From positions 1 through 64,000 of the forward strand of contig JAJCYP010000138.1 of assembly GCA_029262855.1 (NCBI GenBank): a DNA stretch of 64,000 nt. Direction: 5' to 3'. Origin of the DNA: Bacteroidota bacterium (GTDB lineage Bacteria > Bacteroidota > Rhodothermia > Rhodothermales > UBA10348). The position numbers and the translations under genes are program-made. This document shows, piece by piece, positions 26,755-36,715 of this stretch (position 1 is the stretch's first letter; each line of letters opens with the position of its first letter). The notes under the pieces were generated by a model. The model saw nothing but the letters and a program-made list of their open reading frames with translations, was not told where the DNA came from and did not search any database.

Positions 26755-27648
26755 CTAGTGGAGGGCGACCTTTCTCACGAAGCGGCGGACCGAGACGGCC
26801 GAGCCGGACCAGCCCAGCAGCACGCCCGCGATCAGGACGGCCACGCTGAAGATGACCAGTTCGTCGGACCCAACCGGCGGTAGCTGCGGCAGGGTGCGCA
26901 CTGCCAGTATGTAAAACCCGGACAGCGCGCCCAGGGCAACGACAGCTGCCACCAGGCCCTGAAGCATTCCTTCGATCACGAACGGAAGGCGAATGAACCG
27001 ATCCGTGGCACCGACCAGCTTCATGGTTCTTATCAGGAGTCGCCGCGCATAGATGGTCAGCCGGATGGTGTTGGCCACCAGGAAGATGGATGCGAGCAGA
27101 ACCAGCAGTGCCAGGGCACTCCCTCCCACAGTGAGCAGCCGAAGGTTCTTCTGAACCTTGACCAGCAGCGGCTGATTGAACAGCACGTCGTCCACGTTCG
27201 ACCACGTGGCCACCCGGTCCGCGAGGATTGCCAGGCTGTCGGGGTTGGCGTACGCGCCGGTGACCGTAAAGCGGATGGATGCCGGAAGGAACGGCGCGTC
27301 GAAGAACGCCTCGGCGCCTTCGCCAAATTCCTGCCTGAAGATCTCGGCGGCCTCGGCGCGCGAGATGTACTCGGTGGCATCCACCCCCGGTTGGACCTTG
27401 ATCCGGTCATGAACGGTCTGTCCGGTGCGATCATCTACGTCCTCGAGAAAGACCTCGATCTCGCCGACGCGCTGTCGCAGCCAGGAAGCCACCTGCTGGG
27501 CCTCAAAGGCAAGCGCGAAGAACACGCTCACCAGAATGAGTGCCACGGCCATGGCCCCGGTCGAAGCCGCAGACGCAAACGCCGCGCGCCGGAAGCCGGA
27601 AAGTCCTTCTCTGATTGCGTACGGTAAAGCCAATGTGGGGGAGGTCAC
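26755..27648 (-). CDS. ftsX: Cell division protein FtsX (ABC-transporter-like permease)
   Basis: The product is 297 residues, with a GTG start at 27648 (MTSPTLALPYAIREGL). Topology matches FtsX: cytoplasmic N-terminus, first membrane helix at about 25-50, an extracytoplasmic domain (about 51-170) with IEVFLEDVDD and YISRAEAAEIF typical of the family, then three helices (about 172-197, 223-247, 262-284). The VANTIRLTIYARR stretch and the MKLVGATDRFIRLPF coupling loop are characteristic. FtsX works with the ATPase FtsE to activate peptidoglycan hydrolases at the septum. ftsE is not adjacent, as often in Bacteroidota. It lies 49 bases after the metallopeptidase gene and may be the last gene of the long minus-strand operon. 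Confidence 0.9.
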   Translation of the reverse strand: MTSPTLALPYAIREGLSGFRRAAFASAASTGAMAVALILVSVFFALAFEAQQVASWLRQRVGEIEVFLEDVDDRTGQTVHDRIKVQPGVDATEYISRAEAAEIFRQEFGEGAEAFFDAPFLPASIRFTVTGAYANPDSLAILADRVATWSNVDDVLFNQPLLVKVQKNLRLLTVGGSALALLVLLASIFLVANTIRLTIYARRLLIRTMKLVGATDRFIRLPFVIEGMLQGLVAAVVALGALSGFYILAVRTLPQLPPVGSDELVIFSVAVLIAGVLLGWSGSAVSVRRFVRKVALH

Positions 27649-27697
27649 GGGGCAGAATTGCGAGTCCGATATAGGCCCGCCGCAGACGGTAGTTCCG

Positions 27698-29200
27698 CTA
27701 TCGCGCCACGATTACGGGCACAGCCCTGGAGCCCTCCGCTGTCTGGATCCGGACGAAATAGAGCCCAGGCGCCACGCCGCTCACGGCCCAGGCGAGTCGC
27801 GACTCGCCGGCCGTGAACGGCCCCGAGTCCAATCGGTCCACCTGTCGACCCGTGACATCGAAGACGCGAATGTCGGCGGAGCCTCCGTGCGGCATCGAAA
27901 GCTCAATGTTGACTCGAGTGGTTGCCGGCGCGGGGTGGACCTGGACATCGAAAGGAAGGGCCGGATGATCCCGCTCCAACGCGGTTACCACGCCGATTCC
28001 GCGGTTGGCAGCGGCCGTCTCCACGAGGCTCCGATGACTGCCACCGTACAGCCGCTGATCAGCGTCGATGAGGCGACCCGCTGCACGCTCCAACGTCTCC
28101 GAATCTCCGCGACTGTTTCGCATGGCTTCCATCACCAGGGCATCCACCACATCCGCTCCCAGCACTGAGCGTACGTCCCAGAGCAGACTCCCCCAAATGA
28201 TGGCCCAGGTGTAACGCGGCGTATAGTTGTTCCAGCTGGTCTTGCACTTGAGGTCGCCCGTATGGAACCGGGTGCACACCCCGTACTTGAGCGAGGTCTC
28301 CGGATTGCCTCCCCTCCAGTTCCACTGGCCGGCATCCGTCGCCAGCGTCCGGAGGTCCTGATCGTCCCGAGGCCCATCGCAGGCCTGTCGATCCGGACAC
28401 GTCACCACCCACTCTCCGATCCTTGGATCATCGGTGAAGGTGGCCGTAAAATAGTCGGCGTAACCCTCCGCAATGGCCTGGGCCTCATCGCTGGAATTTG
28501 TATCCAACACGAAACCAAGCGCGGCGCTGACCAGGTGGACGTACTCGTGATAGATGATGTCGTCCGACTTGGCCGCGTTATGCATGAAGATCGAGCCCAC
28601 CGCCAACTTGACCAGATCCCTCTCGGCGTCTGCGAAGGCGCCATCGCCGGCGATATGGGTCACCACGTCCGCCTGAAACGGCGGATCAAAGGCCATCCTG
28701 TCGCGCCAGAACTCCGTGGCAAACCGGTCAACGTGGTGGTACACGTTGACCGCATCGAATGGCGAACAGTCGCCGAGGTCGGCCAGGCAGTCCTCGGTTT
28801 CCGGATCATTGGGCTCGAATCGAAAATCAGCCTGACCATCCTTCCCCGGCGCGGCCGTGCCGGGTGAATCGAGCCTGTCAGATCCGACACGGACATACTG
28901 CCCTTCGAGCCGGTCCCCGGCGCCGAAGAGCCGCTCCAGCTGAACCTCGATCACCGCGCCCTCTCCCGGATCGGAGGCATAGACCAGCGCCGGGGCCCGA
29001 GCCGAGGGCGTACCCCATCGGGTATCCATCCGGAGGGCAGGCTGGACGTGCCCGAATGGCGCCATGCCGATATCCCGCTCAAGACTCGGCTGGAAAAAAC
29101 CGGACACGGCCGGGCACTCCTGGCCGACCACGAGGGGCGCCCAGATCAGACTGATCAGGCCATATAACGATATCCGGATGCGCACGTCACACAGGTTCAA
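27698..29200 (-). CDS. Secreted zinc metallopeptidase with type IX sorting domain
   Basis: The product is 500 residues from a TTG at 29200, which overlaps the asparaginase stop by 4 bases; a GTG at 29185 would give an equally good signal peptide (VRIRISLYGLISLIW). The zinc motif HEYVH is at 218-222, followed 23 residues later by EGYADYF, in which Glu245 is the likely third ligand. This arrangement resembles M36 (fungalysin) and related gluzincins. Eight or so cysteines, including CPDRQAC and CTRFHTGDLKC, suggest disulfides outside the cell. Residues about 413-500 form the sorting domain (VHPAPATTRVNIEL, VFDVTGRQVDRL, PGLYFVR). It would cleave extracellular protein, supplying peptides for the amino-acid catabolic enzymes encoded around it. 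The exact peptidase family is not certain. Confidence 0.8.
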   Translation of the reverse strand: MNLCDVRIRISLYGLISLIWAPLVVGQECPAVSGFFQPSLERDIGMAPFGHVQPALRMDTRWGTPSARAPALVYASDPGEGAVIEVQLERLFGAGDRLEGQYVRVGSDRLDSPGTAAPGKDGQADFRFEPNDPETEDCLADLGDCSPFDAVNVYHHVDRFATEFWRDRMAFDPPFQADVVTHIAGDGAFADAERDLVKLAVGSIFMHNAAKSDDIIYHEYVHLVSAALGFVLDTNSSDEAQAIAEGYADYFTATFTDDPRIGEWVVTCPDRQACDGPRDDQDLRTLATDAGQWNWRGGNPETSLKYGVCTRFHTGDLKCKTSWNNYTPRYTWAIIWGSLLWDVRSVLGADVVDALVMEAMRNSRGDSETLERAAGRLIDADQRLYGGSHRSLVETAAANRGIGVVTALERDHPALPFDVQVHPAPATTRVNIELSMPHGGSADIRVFDVTGRQVDRLDSGPFTAGESRLAWAVSGVAPGLYFVRIQTAEGSRAVPVIVAR

Positions 29201-29685
29201 ACCGGCTCGAACCGGTTCAGTGTCCGGTTTTTCCGGACGGCATCATAGGCAAAAACTCGCCCGTTCATGGTGACCCAGACCCCTTCCGGCAACGTCTGCA
29301 CGGCAGCCAGTGCAAAACCGATGTTGAACTCGGCGTCGGAGTTCTTGAACCGCGCAGGCGCCAGGGATCCGACCATCACGATGGTTTTTCCCTTCACGGC
29401 GGCCAGCGCCTTACCGGTTTCAACCATCGTGTCTGTTCCGTGCGTGATCAGGACACGCCGCGCCTCGGTGGCCTCAACCCTGCGGCAGATCTCATCTCGA
29501 TCGGCCTCCGTCATCTCCAGACTGTCCTTGCGGAAGGGCGTCTCAACCGTGAACTCTACCTGCGCCCCGACCATGCGAAGAATCTCTGCGATCTGAGGCT
29601 CGCCCACCTGATAGTCGCTGGAGGCGTCGAAGTAGACCTTGTCGATGGTGCCACCAGTAGAAATGATGGCGATGGGCTCCTGCAT
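29197..29685 (-). CDS. Single-domain asparaginase-like protein
   Basis: The product is 162 residues. The ATG at 29685 is preferred because upstream sequence in this frame belongs to hutI in another frame. It contains only the N-terminal domain of type I/II L-asparaginases: the TGGTID nucleophile motif at residues 10-15 and THGTDTM at 81-87, which holds the second catalytic Thr-Asp pair. Usual asparaginases are about 330 residues with a second domain; that domain is absent and the downstream sequence is a different gene, so this looks like a natural short family rather than a frameshift. Hydrolysis of asparagine to aspartate and ammonia is plausible but unproven. It sits 2 bases after hutI and overlaps the metallopeptidase gene by 4 bases. 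Confidence 0.78.
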   Translation of the reverse strand: MQEPIAIISTGGTIDKVYFDASSDYQVGEPQIAEILRMVGAQVEFTVETPFRKDSLEMTEADRDEICRRVEATEARRVLITHGTDTMVETGKALAAVKGKTIVMVGSLAPARFKNSDAEFNIGFALAAVQTLPEGVWVTMNGRVFAYDAVRKNRTLNRFEPV

Positions 29686-29687
29686 GC

Positions 29688-30917
29688 TTACTCCGGACCG
29701 ACCGGCATTCCGGCAATGAATACGCGATGGGCCGCGTTGGGGACGAAATGATACAGCCAATGGTCGACAGATTCGGCATCGATGAACGCCAGATCTGCCC
29801 GCTTTCCGGGGTCGAGTGAGCCACTGCTCCCCTGCCTTCCGATGGCCTTCGCGGCGATCTGGGTGGCTCCCTTCAGGGCTTCCGAGGGCGTGAGCCGATT
29901 CATCGTGCACGCCATGGTGAGCGCAAGCGGCAGGTGGTAGCTCGGAGCGGAGCCCGGATTGAAATCCGTGGCCACGGCCACCTGACAGCCGGCCTCCAGG
30001 AACGCCCGACCGTCCATGGGACGCTGGCGGAGATACATCGTCGCAATGGGGAGCGCCACCGCAACCACGCCGGCCGAGGCCATCGCCCGCATCCCGCTCT
30101 CGGAGGTGTACTCCAGATGATCCGCGCTGACGGCTCCGAGCCGCGCGGCCAACTCGCCGCCACCCCCGTCTCCGAGTTGGTCCACGTGGAGCTTTGCGCC
30201 CAGTCCGAGTTCCTGGGCTGCCAGCAACAGCTGGGTGGCCAGCGCGCTGTCGAAGGCGCCGTCCTCGACGAAGACGTCACAAAATTCGGCCAGCCCGCCG
30301 CCGGCCACCACAGGAAGCACCTCGGCGATGAGGTAGTCGATGTACGCTCCGGCCTCCTGAAATTCAGGTGGCAAAACGTGGGCACCCAGGAAGGTCGGTA
30401 CCACACGTGGCAGTCCATCCTCTTCGCGGAGCCGGCGATACACGCGAAGCTGCTTGAGCTCGTCCTCCAGATTGAGGCCGTACCCGCTCTTGGCCTCCAC
30501 CGTAGTCACGCCGAGGCAGGCCATCTCGGCCAGAAACGCCCGGGAACGGGACAGGAGCGCATCCTCCGACGCATCGCGCGTCAGCCGCATGGTGGACCGA
30601 ATGCCACCGCCGGCCTCCAGGATCTCCAGGTAGGACGCGCCGCGGGCGCGCAGCGAGAACTCCTCCGCCCGCCAGCCTCCGAACGCGAGGTGTGTGTGGC
30701 AATCCACCAGACCGGGAATCACCAACCGACCTCCGGCATCGAGATCGGCGCCCTTCAATCCTGAGTACCCCTCAGTCGGAAGCTCGGACTCGGGACCTAC
30801 CCACTGGATGAGGCCCTCATCCCAGATCAGGGCGGCCCCGGCTACCGTGTGGATATCCGCTTGGCCACCGCCGGCGGAGCAGCGCGCCAGACTCCCGATG
30901 TTTCGCAGTACCGGCAT
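29688..30917 (-). CDS. hutI: Imidazolonepropionase
   Basis: The product is 409 residues, normal for HutI. It hydrolyses 4-imidazolone-5-propanoate to N-formimidoyl-L-glutamate, the third step of histidine degradation, in the cytoplasm. Amidohydrolase metal motif VDCHTHL gives His74 and His76; KSGYGL (143-148), GAHVLPPEF, HVDQLGD and the DFNPG segment with the metal-binding aspartate are all present. Its ATG overlaps the hutH stop by one base (TGATG), indicating translational coupling. The next enzyme of the pathway, formimidoylglutamase (hutG) or an equivalent, is not encoded in the window. Confidence 0.96.
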   Translation of the reverse strand: MPVLRNIGSLARCSAGGGQADIHTVAGAALIWDEGLIQWVGPESELPTEGYSGLKGADLDAGGRLVIPGLVDCHTHLAFGGWRAEEFSLRARGASYLEILEAGGGIRSTMRLTRDASEDALLSRSRAFLAEMACLGVTTVEAKSGYGLNLEDELKQLRVYRRLREEDGLPRVVPTFLGAHVLPPEFQEAGAYIDYLIAEVLPVVAGGGLAEFCDVFVEDGAFDSALATQLLLAAQELGLGAKLHVDQLGDGGGGELAARLGAVSADHLEYTSESGMRAMASAGVVAVALPIATMYLRQRPMDGRAFLEAGCQVAVATDFNPGSAPSYHLPLALTMACTMNRLTPSEALKGATQIAAKAIGRQGSSGSLDPGKRADLAFIDAESVDHWLYHFVPNAAHRVFIAGMPVGPE

Positions 30918-32404
30918 CAGGCGTCCAGAAAATCGGAGACCGTGTTGACGAGCTCCGGGCTTCGAATCATCTCAATGGCCGGCGTCAGATCCTCCTGGAA
31001 ATAGTAGTCGGCCTCGCGGTGTGGTATGCGCTCACGGATGAGCTCGTGGGCATGCGCAATCCCGGCACCGGGCCTGAGCGGGCGCCGGTAGTCCAGTGCC
31101 TGGGCCGCCGTAATGAGCTCGATGGCCATGACGTGCTCGACGTTGTCGAGTACCTGCAGGAGTTTCACCGCGGCCGTTGCCCCCATCGAGACATGGTCCT
31201 CCTGGCCCAGGCTGGTGGGAATCGAATCGACCGAGGCCGGGTGGGCGAGAATCTTGTTTTCGGATACCAGAGCGGCGGCCGTGTACTGCGGAATCATGAA
31301 GCCCGAATTCAGTCCGGTCTCTTTCATCAGTAGAGTCGGCAGGCCGTCGTGCCCCTCCAACAAGAGGTACACGCGCCGCTCGGAAATGCTGGCCAGTTCA
31401 GCCAGCGCGATCGCCGCAAAATCCAGGACCAGGGCAACCGGTTGGCCGTGGAAGTTGCCGCCGGATACGATGTCGCCCGGCTCAAACACCAGGGGGTTGT
31501 CGGTGACGGCGTTCATCTCGGTCTCCAGAACACGAATGGCGTGGTCGAACGCGTCCCGACTGGCGCCGTGAACCTGCGGCATGCATCGCAGGCAGTAGGG
31601 ATCCTGAACCTTCCCGCAGTTGCGATGCGACTCCAGAATCTCCGACCCTTCCAGCAACCTGCGGACGTTCCCCGCCACCCGGACCTGTCCCGGATGCGGC
31701 CGGACTGCGTGAATCCGTTCGTCGAACGGAGTCGCCGATCCCTGCAAGGCCTCCAGACTCATGGTCCCGATCAGGTCTGCGAGGCGAACCAGCGCCTTGG
31801 CTCGATTCAGGATGAACGCCCCGTACGCGGTCATCAGCTGTGTGCCGTTGAGCAGGGCAATCCCGTCCTTGGCCTGGAGCTCGATGGGCTCCAAACCACG
31901 GGAGGCGAGAACCGGCCCGGCCGGGATGGCGTGATCATCCTCGCCCAGAAAGGCCCCCTCTCCCAGCAAGGGAAGGGCCAGATGAGCCAGGGGCGCCAGG
32001 TCTCCTGATGCGCCCACACTCCCCTTGCACGGGATGTAGGGGATGAGGTTGGCGGACTCCAGCTCCAACAGCATCCGAAACGTGGTTTCCGAGACGCCCG
32101 AATAGCCCAGACCGAGGGCATGGATCTTCAACTGAAGCATCAGTCGTGCGATCTCTCGGGGCACCGGCCTCCCGACGCCGACCGCATGGCTCAGCAGAAT
32201 ATTACGCTGCAGGTCCCGCAGCTTGTCGGGCGGAATCCGTTTCGAAGCGAGCTTCCCGAATCCCGTATTGACCCCGTAGTGAATGCCTCCTGAGTCGATG
32301 GCCTCGTCAAGCAGGGCGCGAGACCGAAGGACACGCGCGGGGTCCGCCCGAAGGGCACCCATGCTCGCGCCCAGGTCCTCATACAGAGTGGCTATTCGGA
32401 TCAT
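30917..32404 (-). CDS. hutH: Histidine ammonia-lyase
   Basis: The product is 495 residues, the usual length. It removes ammonia from L-histidine to give trans-urocanate, the first step of the pathway. The Ala-Ser-Gly triad that cyclises into the MIO electrophile is at 132-134 inside [12 protein letters not shown]. The early YGVNTGFG loop carrying the catalytic tyrosine and the later NPLVFEPG and GNFHGQP motifs are intact. The ATG overlaps the hutU stop (ATGA), so hutU, hutH and hutI are coupled in that order. Confidence 0.97.
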   Translation of the reverse strand: MIRIATLYEDLGASMGALRADPARVLRSRALLDEAIDSGGIHYGVNTGFGKLASKRIPPDKLRDLQRNILLSHAVGVGRPVPREIARLMLQLKIHALGLGYSGVSETTFRMLLELESANLIPYIPCKGSVGASGDLAPLAHLALPLLGEGAFLGEDDHAIPAGPVLASRGLEPIELQAKDGIALLNGTQLMTAYGAFILNRAKALVRLADLIGTMSLEALQGSATPFDERIHAVRPHPGQVRVAGNVRRLLEGSEILESHRNCGKVQDPYCLRCMPQVHGASRDAFDHAIRVLETEMNAVTDNPLVFEPGDIVSGGNFHGQPVALVLDFAAIALAELASISERRVYLLLEGHDGLPTLLMKETGLNSGFMIPQYTAAALVSENKILAHPASVDSIPTSLGQEDHVSMGATAAVKLLQVLDNVEHVMAIELITAAQALDYRRPLRPGAGIAHAHELIRERIPHREADYYFQEDLTPAIEMIRSPELVNTVSDFLDA

Positions 32405-34071
32405 TCGCCGTTCACCATCGGGAGATCAACCCCGCGCTCGTTGGCCGTTTCGATGGCGGTCTCGTAGCCCGCATCCGCGTGCCGCATGACGCCGGTTCCG
32501 GGGTCTGCTGTCAGAACCCGCTCCAGGCGACGATCCGCCATTTCGGTTCCGTCGGCCACCGACACCATGCCGGAGTGAATGGAGTACCCGATGCCGACAC
32601 CCCCACCATGATGGAGTGAGACCCAACTGGCGCCGCAGGCCGTGTTCAGCAGCGCGTTGAGCAGGGGCCAGTCTGCAATCGCATCTGAGCCGTCCTTCAT
32701 GCCCTCGGTTTCGCGATTGGGCGAAGCGACCGATCCGGAGTCAAGGTGATCGCGGCCGATCACCAGCGGCGCCTGCACTTTTCCCTTCTTGACCAGCCAG
32801 TTGAACTTGAGGCCCATCTCCGCACGCTCGCCGTATTCCAGCCAGCAGATGCGGGCCGGGAGACCCTGGAAATGCACCTTCTCCTGAGCCTTGTGGATCC
32901 AGCGTGCCAGGGCCTCCTTTTCGGGAAAGGTCTCCAGGACGGCCTGGTCCGTGACGGCAATGTCCTGGGGGTCCCCCGAGAGGGCGGCCCAGCGGAACGG
33001 TCCGGAGCCCCGGCAGAACAGGGGCCGGATGAACTCGGGCACGAACCCGGGGATGTCGAAGGCATCCGCGCGGCCGCGAAGATCCGCAACCTGGCCGCGC
33101 AGGTTATTCCCGTAATCGAACGTGACAGCGCCTGCCAGCTTGAGCGCCAACATGGCGTCGATGTGGGCCTCCATGGAGTCCAGTACAGCCTCCTCGTAGC
33201 CCTTCGCGTCCCGTTTCCGGAACAGGTCAGCCGAGGCGGTGTCGTGGCCGACGGGGATGTAGCCGACGTCCAGATCATGTGCCGAAGTCTGATCGGTCAG
33301 CACGTCTGGCGTGACGCCGCGTCTCACCAACTCAGGCAGGACCTCGGCGACGTTCCCAACCAGGCCTACCGAGAGTGCCTCTCCCTTCTCCCGAGCGTTC
33401 AGGACGCGCTCCAGGGCCGCGTCGAGATCGTGGGCCATCTCGTCACAGTATCCTGTGTCCACGCGACGGCGGATGCGCTCCGGATCCACCTCGATGGCCA
33501 GAATGGCTCCGCCGTTCATGGTCGCCGCCAGCGGCTGCGCACCACCCATCCCGCCGAGACCGGCCGTCACCACCAGCCTGCCCTCCATCGTGCCTCCGAA
33601 GTACTTCCGCGCACACTCCGCAAACGTCTCGTAGGTGCCCTGCAGGATGCCCTGGGTGCCGATGTAGATCCAGGAGCCGGCCGTCATCTGACCGTACATG
33701 GTCAGGCCGAGTGCATCAAGGCGCTTGAACTCGCTCCACGTGGCCCAGCGCGGTACCAGATGTGCGTTCGCGATCAGCACGCGCGGTGCCTCCTCGTGGG
33801 TACGAAACACGCCGGCGGGCCGACCACTCTGAATCAGGAGGGTCTCGTCATTCTCGAGCCTGCGCAGGGTCTGGACGATCCGGTGGTAGCTGTCCCAGTC
33901 ACGGGCCGCCTTGCCCCCTCCTCCGTAGACGATCAGCTCCTCCGGGCGCTCGGCCACGGCCGGATCCAGATTGTTCATCAGCATCCGCAGCGCCGCTTCC
34001 TGATGCCAGCCCTTGCAGCTGAGCACCGTTCCACGGGGCGCGGTGATGGCAGTTGGGGTTGTTAGGGTCAT
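32401..34071 (-). CDS. hutU: Urocanate hydratase
   Basis: The product is 556 residues, typical of HutU. It converts urocanate to imidazolonepropionate using tightly bound NAD+. The NAD-binding [17 protein letters not shown] stretch, the conserved [15 protein letters not shown] segment, the active-site [17 protein letters not shown] loop with its cysteine, and the C-terminal [13 protein letters not shown] stretch are all visible. It is the first of the three hut genes and lies 18 bases after the YceH-type gene, with no terminator between. No hutC-type repressor is in the window. Confidence 0.97.
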   Translation of the reverse strand: MTLTTPTAITAPRGTVLSCKGWHQEAALRMLMNNLDPAVAERPEELIVYGGGGKAARDWDSYHRIVQTLRRLENDETLLIQSGRPAGVFRTHEEAPRVLIANAHLVPRWATWSEFKRLDALGLTMYGQMTAGSWIYIGTQGILQGTYETFAECARKYFGGTMEGRLVVTAGLGGMGGAQPLAATMNGGAILAIEVDPERIRRRVDTGYCDEMAHDLDAALERVLNAREKGEALSVGLVGNVAEVLPELVRRGVTPDVLTDQTSAHDLDVGYIPVGHDTASADLFRKRDAKGYEEAVLDSMEAHIDAMLALKLAGAVTFDYGNNLRGQVADLRGRADAFDIPGFVPEFIRPLFCRGSGPFRWAALSGDPQDIAVTDQAVLETFPEKEALARWIHKAQEKVHFQGLPARICWLEYGERAEMGLKFNWLVKKGKVQAPLVIGRDHLDSGSVASPNRETEGMKDGSDAIADWPLLNALLNTACGASWVSLHHGGGVGIGYSIHSGMVSVADGTEMADRRLERVLTADPGTGVMRHADAGYETAIETANERGVDLPMVNGE

Positions 34072-34089
34072 GTTCAGTCTCGGACTCGG

Positions 34090-34719
34090 CTATTCGAATT
34101 GGGTTCGGAACTCCGTGAACGCTGCTTCCAGCGCTTCGAGGCGTTCTCTCAGTTCGGTGATTTCATCGGCGAGGTCTGACTTGCGGACCGTCGCTTTCTC
34201 CGCGGCCGCTTCCAGCGCCTCCAGGTCCGGCTCTCCTTCCAGAAGGTGGACGAAACGCGCCTCCTTCTGACCCGGGAGTCGAGGCAACTGCATCGCCAGC
34301 GGTTCTTCCCGTTCATTAAGGGCCACCAGGACGGCGTCCACCTCCTCCAGGGACTCGAAGGCGTGGTGCCGGGCAGTCCGCGCCCGGAGTTCGCCAACCG
34401 TCTGCGGTCCCCGAAGCATGAGAACGCCCAAGACCGCATACTCGGGAGCACCGAGGCTCCACGCCTCGGCGACGGCATGTCGGAATTTTTCGGCCCGGCT
34501 ACCGCCACCGGCGGCATGTCCCACGAGCCGCGCCCGCATCAGCGAGTCCAGGGCGCGCATCGCCCGGGTCTCCGTGAATGTCATCACGGGATCGCGATTC
34601 GATTTCTGGTTGCAACCCGTTGTGAGCGAGTTCAGTGTCAGAGGATAGTAGTCCGGGGTGGTGAGTTCCTTCTCGATCAGCACGCCGAGCACGCGCACCT
34701 CGTCGGCAGTGAAATCCAT
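34090..34719 (-). CDS. YceH family (DUF480) protein
   Basis: The product is 209 residues. The start MDFTADEVRVLGVLIEKE and the segments YYPLTLNSLTTGCNQKSNR and PEYAVLGVLMLRGPQT are hallmarks of YceH/DUF480 proteins, which fold as two winged-helix domains. A C-terminal stretch (about 165-205) rich in Leu, Glu and Arg heptads looks like a coiled coil. The family's biochemical role is not established; the winged helices suggest nucleic-acid or protein binding. Location between pepE and hutU, 11 and 18 bases away, makes co-transcription likely, but a regulatory role for the hut genes is only a guess. Confidence 0.88.
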   Translation of the reverse strand: MDFTADEVRVLGVLIEKELTTPDYYPLTLNSLTTGCNQKSNRDPVMTFTETRAMRALDSLMRARLVGHAAGGGSRAEKFRHAVAEAWSLGAPEYAVLGVLMLRGPQTVGELRARTARHHAFESLEEVDAVLVALNEREEPLAMQLPRLPGQKEARFVHLLEGEPDLEALEAAAEKATVRKSDLADEITELRERLEALEAAFTEFRTQFE

Positions 34720-34730
34720 CGTCTGGGTGG

Positions 34731-35432
34731 TTACTGGTTAAAGAGGACGTCCAGCCCGGAGCCGGCATCCAGTTCTGCCGGCGGCTCCGACCCCCTGAAG
34801 ATACGGGCACTTCTCGACCCCAGCAGTCGAGCGCCATTCGCGTCGCGCAGAATAGCCGATCCTTCACGCAGCCCGATGACGGGCACGGAGGGATTCACTT
34901 TAGCGAACTCGAGAAGGCGCTCCTCCCGGGTCTCCCCCATATGCCGGTCCGGATGGGCATCCAGATAGTGCGGATTGATCTGAAAGGGCACGAGGCCCAG
35001 CGCATCAAAGGAGGGCGGCTCTATGATGGGCATGTCGTTCGTCGTCCGGATGGTGGGCGAGGCGATGTTCGAGCCGGCGCTCCAACCGCAGTAAGGCATC
35101 CCCGCGGCCACGGCGGCCCGGATCCCTTCAATCAATCCAAAGCGGTAAAGCTCGTGGAGCAGGTGAAACGTATTGCCACCCCCGACGGCCACGGCATCGC
35201 ACTCGCTGACGATATCCGCGGGACTGCCACGATGCACCGAGCGGACCTCGACCAGGTCTCCAAGCGCATCTGAAACGGCCTTCTCGTACTGGTCATAGCC
35301 GAATCTGACGGCGGCGTACGGAACGAAGGCCAGGGTCTTCGCCCCGGACAGGAAATCAGAAAACCAGGGCCGGGCGTGTTCCAGATAGCCCGAGTCCGGG
35401 TTCCGGGAATTGGACAGAAGAAGCAGGTTCAT
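34731..35432 (-). CDS. pepE: Dipeptidase E (alpha-aspartyl dipeptidase, family S51)
   Basis: The product is 233 residues, matching PepE (about 230). It is a cytoplasmic serine peptidase that cleaves Asp-X dipeptides. The nucleophile Ser118 lies in CGWSAGSN and His155 in INPHYLD; AVGGGNTFHLLHEL (83-96) is the conserved glycine-rich strand-turn. It sits 21 bases after alanine dehydrogenase and 11 bases before the YceH-type gene, so it fits an operon dedicated to peptide and amino-acid breakdown. The aspartate it releases would match the product of the asparaginase-like gene downstream. Confidence 0.93.
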   Translation of the reverse strand: MNLLLLSNSRNPDSGYLEHARPWFSDFLSGAKTLAFVPYAAVRFGYDQYEKAVSDALGDLVEVRSVHRGSPADIVSECDAVAVGGGNTFHLLHELYRFGLIEGIRAAVAAGMPYCGWSAGSNIASPTIRTTNDMPIIEPPSFDALGLVPFQINPHYLDAHPDRHMGETREERLLEFAKVNPSVPVIGLREGSAILRDANGARLLGSRSARIFRGSEPPAELDAGSGLDVLFNQ

Positions 35433-35453
35433 AGCTTGGCGCGCTGCCCCGAC

Positions 35454-36674
35454 TCAGATCCCGGACGCTATGAGCAACTCAATGTCGCGGTGAGGCATTC
35501 CGAACATCGTGGCCAGGCTCTTCTTGGTCAGATGGCGCCGGTAGACATAGGTGCCATTCCGCAATCCAACGTCGCGCCAGAGCGCCTCATGCACGGAGCC
35601 GGTTTCCCCGATCTTGAGGAGATACGGGACGAGCACATTGGTCAGCGCGTAGGTGGCTGTCCGCGCCGCGTTGGACGGCATGTTTGGAATGCAGTAGTGG
35701 ATGACGCCGTGTTTCACGTACGCAGGCTTGGAGTGAGTAGTCGGCCGACTGGTCTCAATGCAGCCGCCTTGATCCATCATGGCGTCGACAATAACGGAGC
35801 CCTTCGGCATGCGCATCACCATGTCATCGGTAACCAGCACGGGTGAGCGTTGACCGGCTGTCATCATCGCACCAATCACCACGTCCGCTCGCTCGAGAGC
35901 CCCACGGATGTAGCCGTCGGTGGCCATTGCGGTCGTGATGCGCCGGTCCAGGTAGTGCTCCATGATTCGAAGCGCGGACAGGTCGTTGTCCAGAACGATC
36001 ACGTGCGCCCCGAATCCCAGGGCGGTGCGCGCAGCCCATTCGCCCACCACGCCGGCGCCAAGAATTACGACCGTCGACGGCGGAACACCCGAGATGCCAC
36101 CGAGCATTACGCCCCGCCCGTCCTCGCCTGATTCCAGATAGCGCGCCGCGATCTGGACCGCCATGGTCCCCATGATTTCGTGCATCATCCTGACGATGGG
36201 GAGCGTGCCATCCGAATCGCGGATGAACTCAAACCCGATCCCGGTGATGCCCAATTCCATCAGGCGACGAAGGAAGTGTGGCGACGTACCCCCCAAATGA
36301 AGCGCCGATATCAGGATCTGTTTTTCCTGAAGCAGATCAGATTCAGCGTCCGAGGGCGGGCCGACCTTGACGATCAGACCGCAGTTGCTGAACACCTCGG
36401 AGGCCTCCGCCACGATGTCGGCACCCGCCTCCGAGTACTCCTGATCCGAGAAATTGGCCTGCTTGCCGGCCCCTTCCTGGACCTGAACCTTGTGCCCGTT
36501 TGCCACCAGGGCACTGACCCCCGAGGGCGCGAGCGCAACCCGCCGTTCCTCGTTGGAAACCTCGGATGGCACTCCGATTCGGAGGTCTTGGTGACGTTCC
36601 CCAACCTCGGCTCGCTTGTCCCTGGTCCGGAGTCCGTGCTCCACACCCAGACCCTGCAGGGCAGGCACTTCCAT
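35454..36674 (-). CDS. ald: Alanine dehydrogenase
   Basis: The product is 406 residues from the ATG at 36674; the longer open frame upstream overlaps the methyltransferase gene and is not used. It interconverts L-alanine and pyruvate plus ammonia with NAD. By alignment to the mycobacterial enzyme, Lys103 (IVKVGPP), His126 (SALHLGG) and the aspartate of MMDQGG are catalytic, and GAGVVG (206-211) binds NAD. The first 30 residues are an N-terminal extension relative to enzymes of about 370 residues. It lies 41 bases after the methyltransferase gene and 21 before pepE. In this operon it probably runs in the alanine-degrading direction. Confidence 0.92.
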   Translation of the reverse strand: MEVPALQGLGVEHGLRTRDKRAEVGERHQDLRIGVPSEVSNEERRVALAPSGVSALVANGHKVQVQEGAGKQANFSDQEYSEAGADIVAEASEVFSNCGLIVKVGPPSDAESDLLQEKQILISALHLGGTSPHFLRRLMELGITGIGFEFIRDSDGTLPIVRMMHEIMGTMAVQIAARYLESGEDGRGVMLGGISGVPPSTVVILGAGVVGEWAARTALGFGAHVIVLDNDLSALRIMEHYLDRRITTAMATDGYIRGALERADVVIGAMMTAGQRSPVLVTDDMVMRMPKGSVIVDAMMDQGGCIETSRPTTHSKPAYVKHGVIHYCIPNMPSNAARTATYALTNVLVPYLLKIGETGSVHEALWRDVGLRNGTYVYRRHLTKKSLATMFGMPHRDIELLIASGI

Positions 36675-36715
36675 TCCGGCGTCCTCAGAATTCTCGTAAG
36701 TCCAGAAATATAGGG

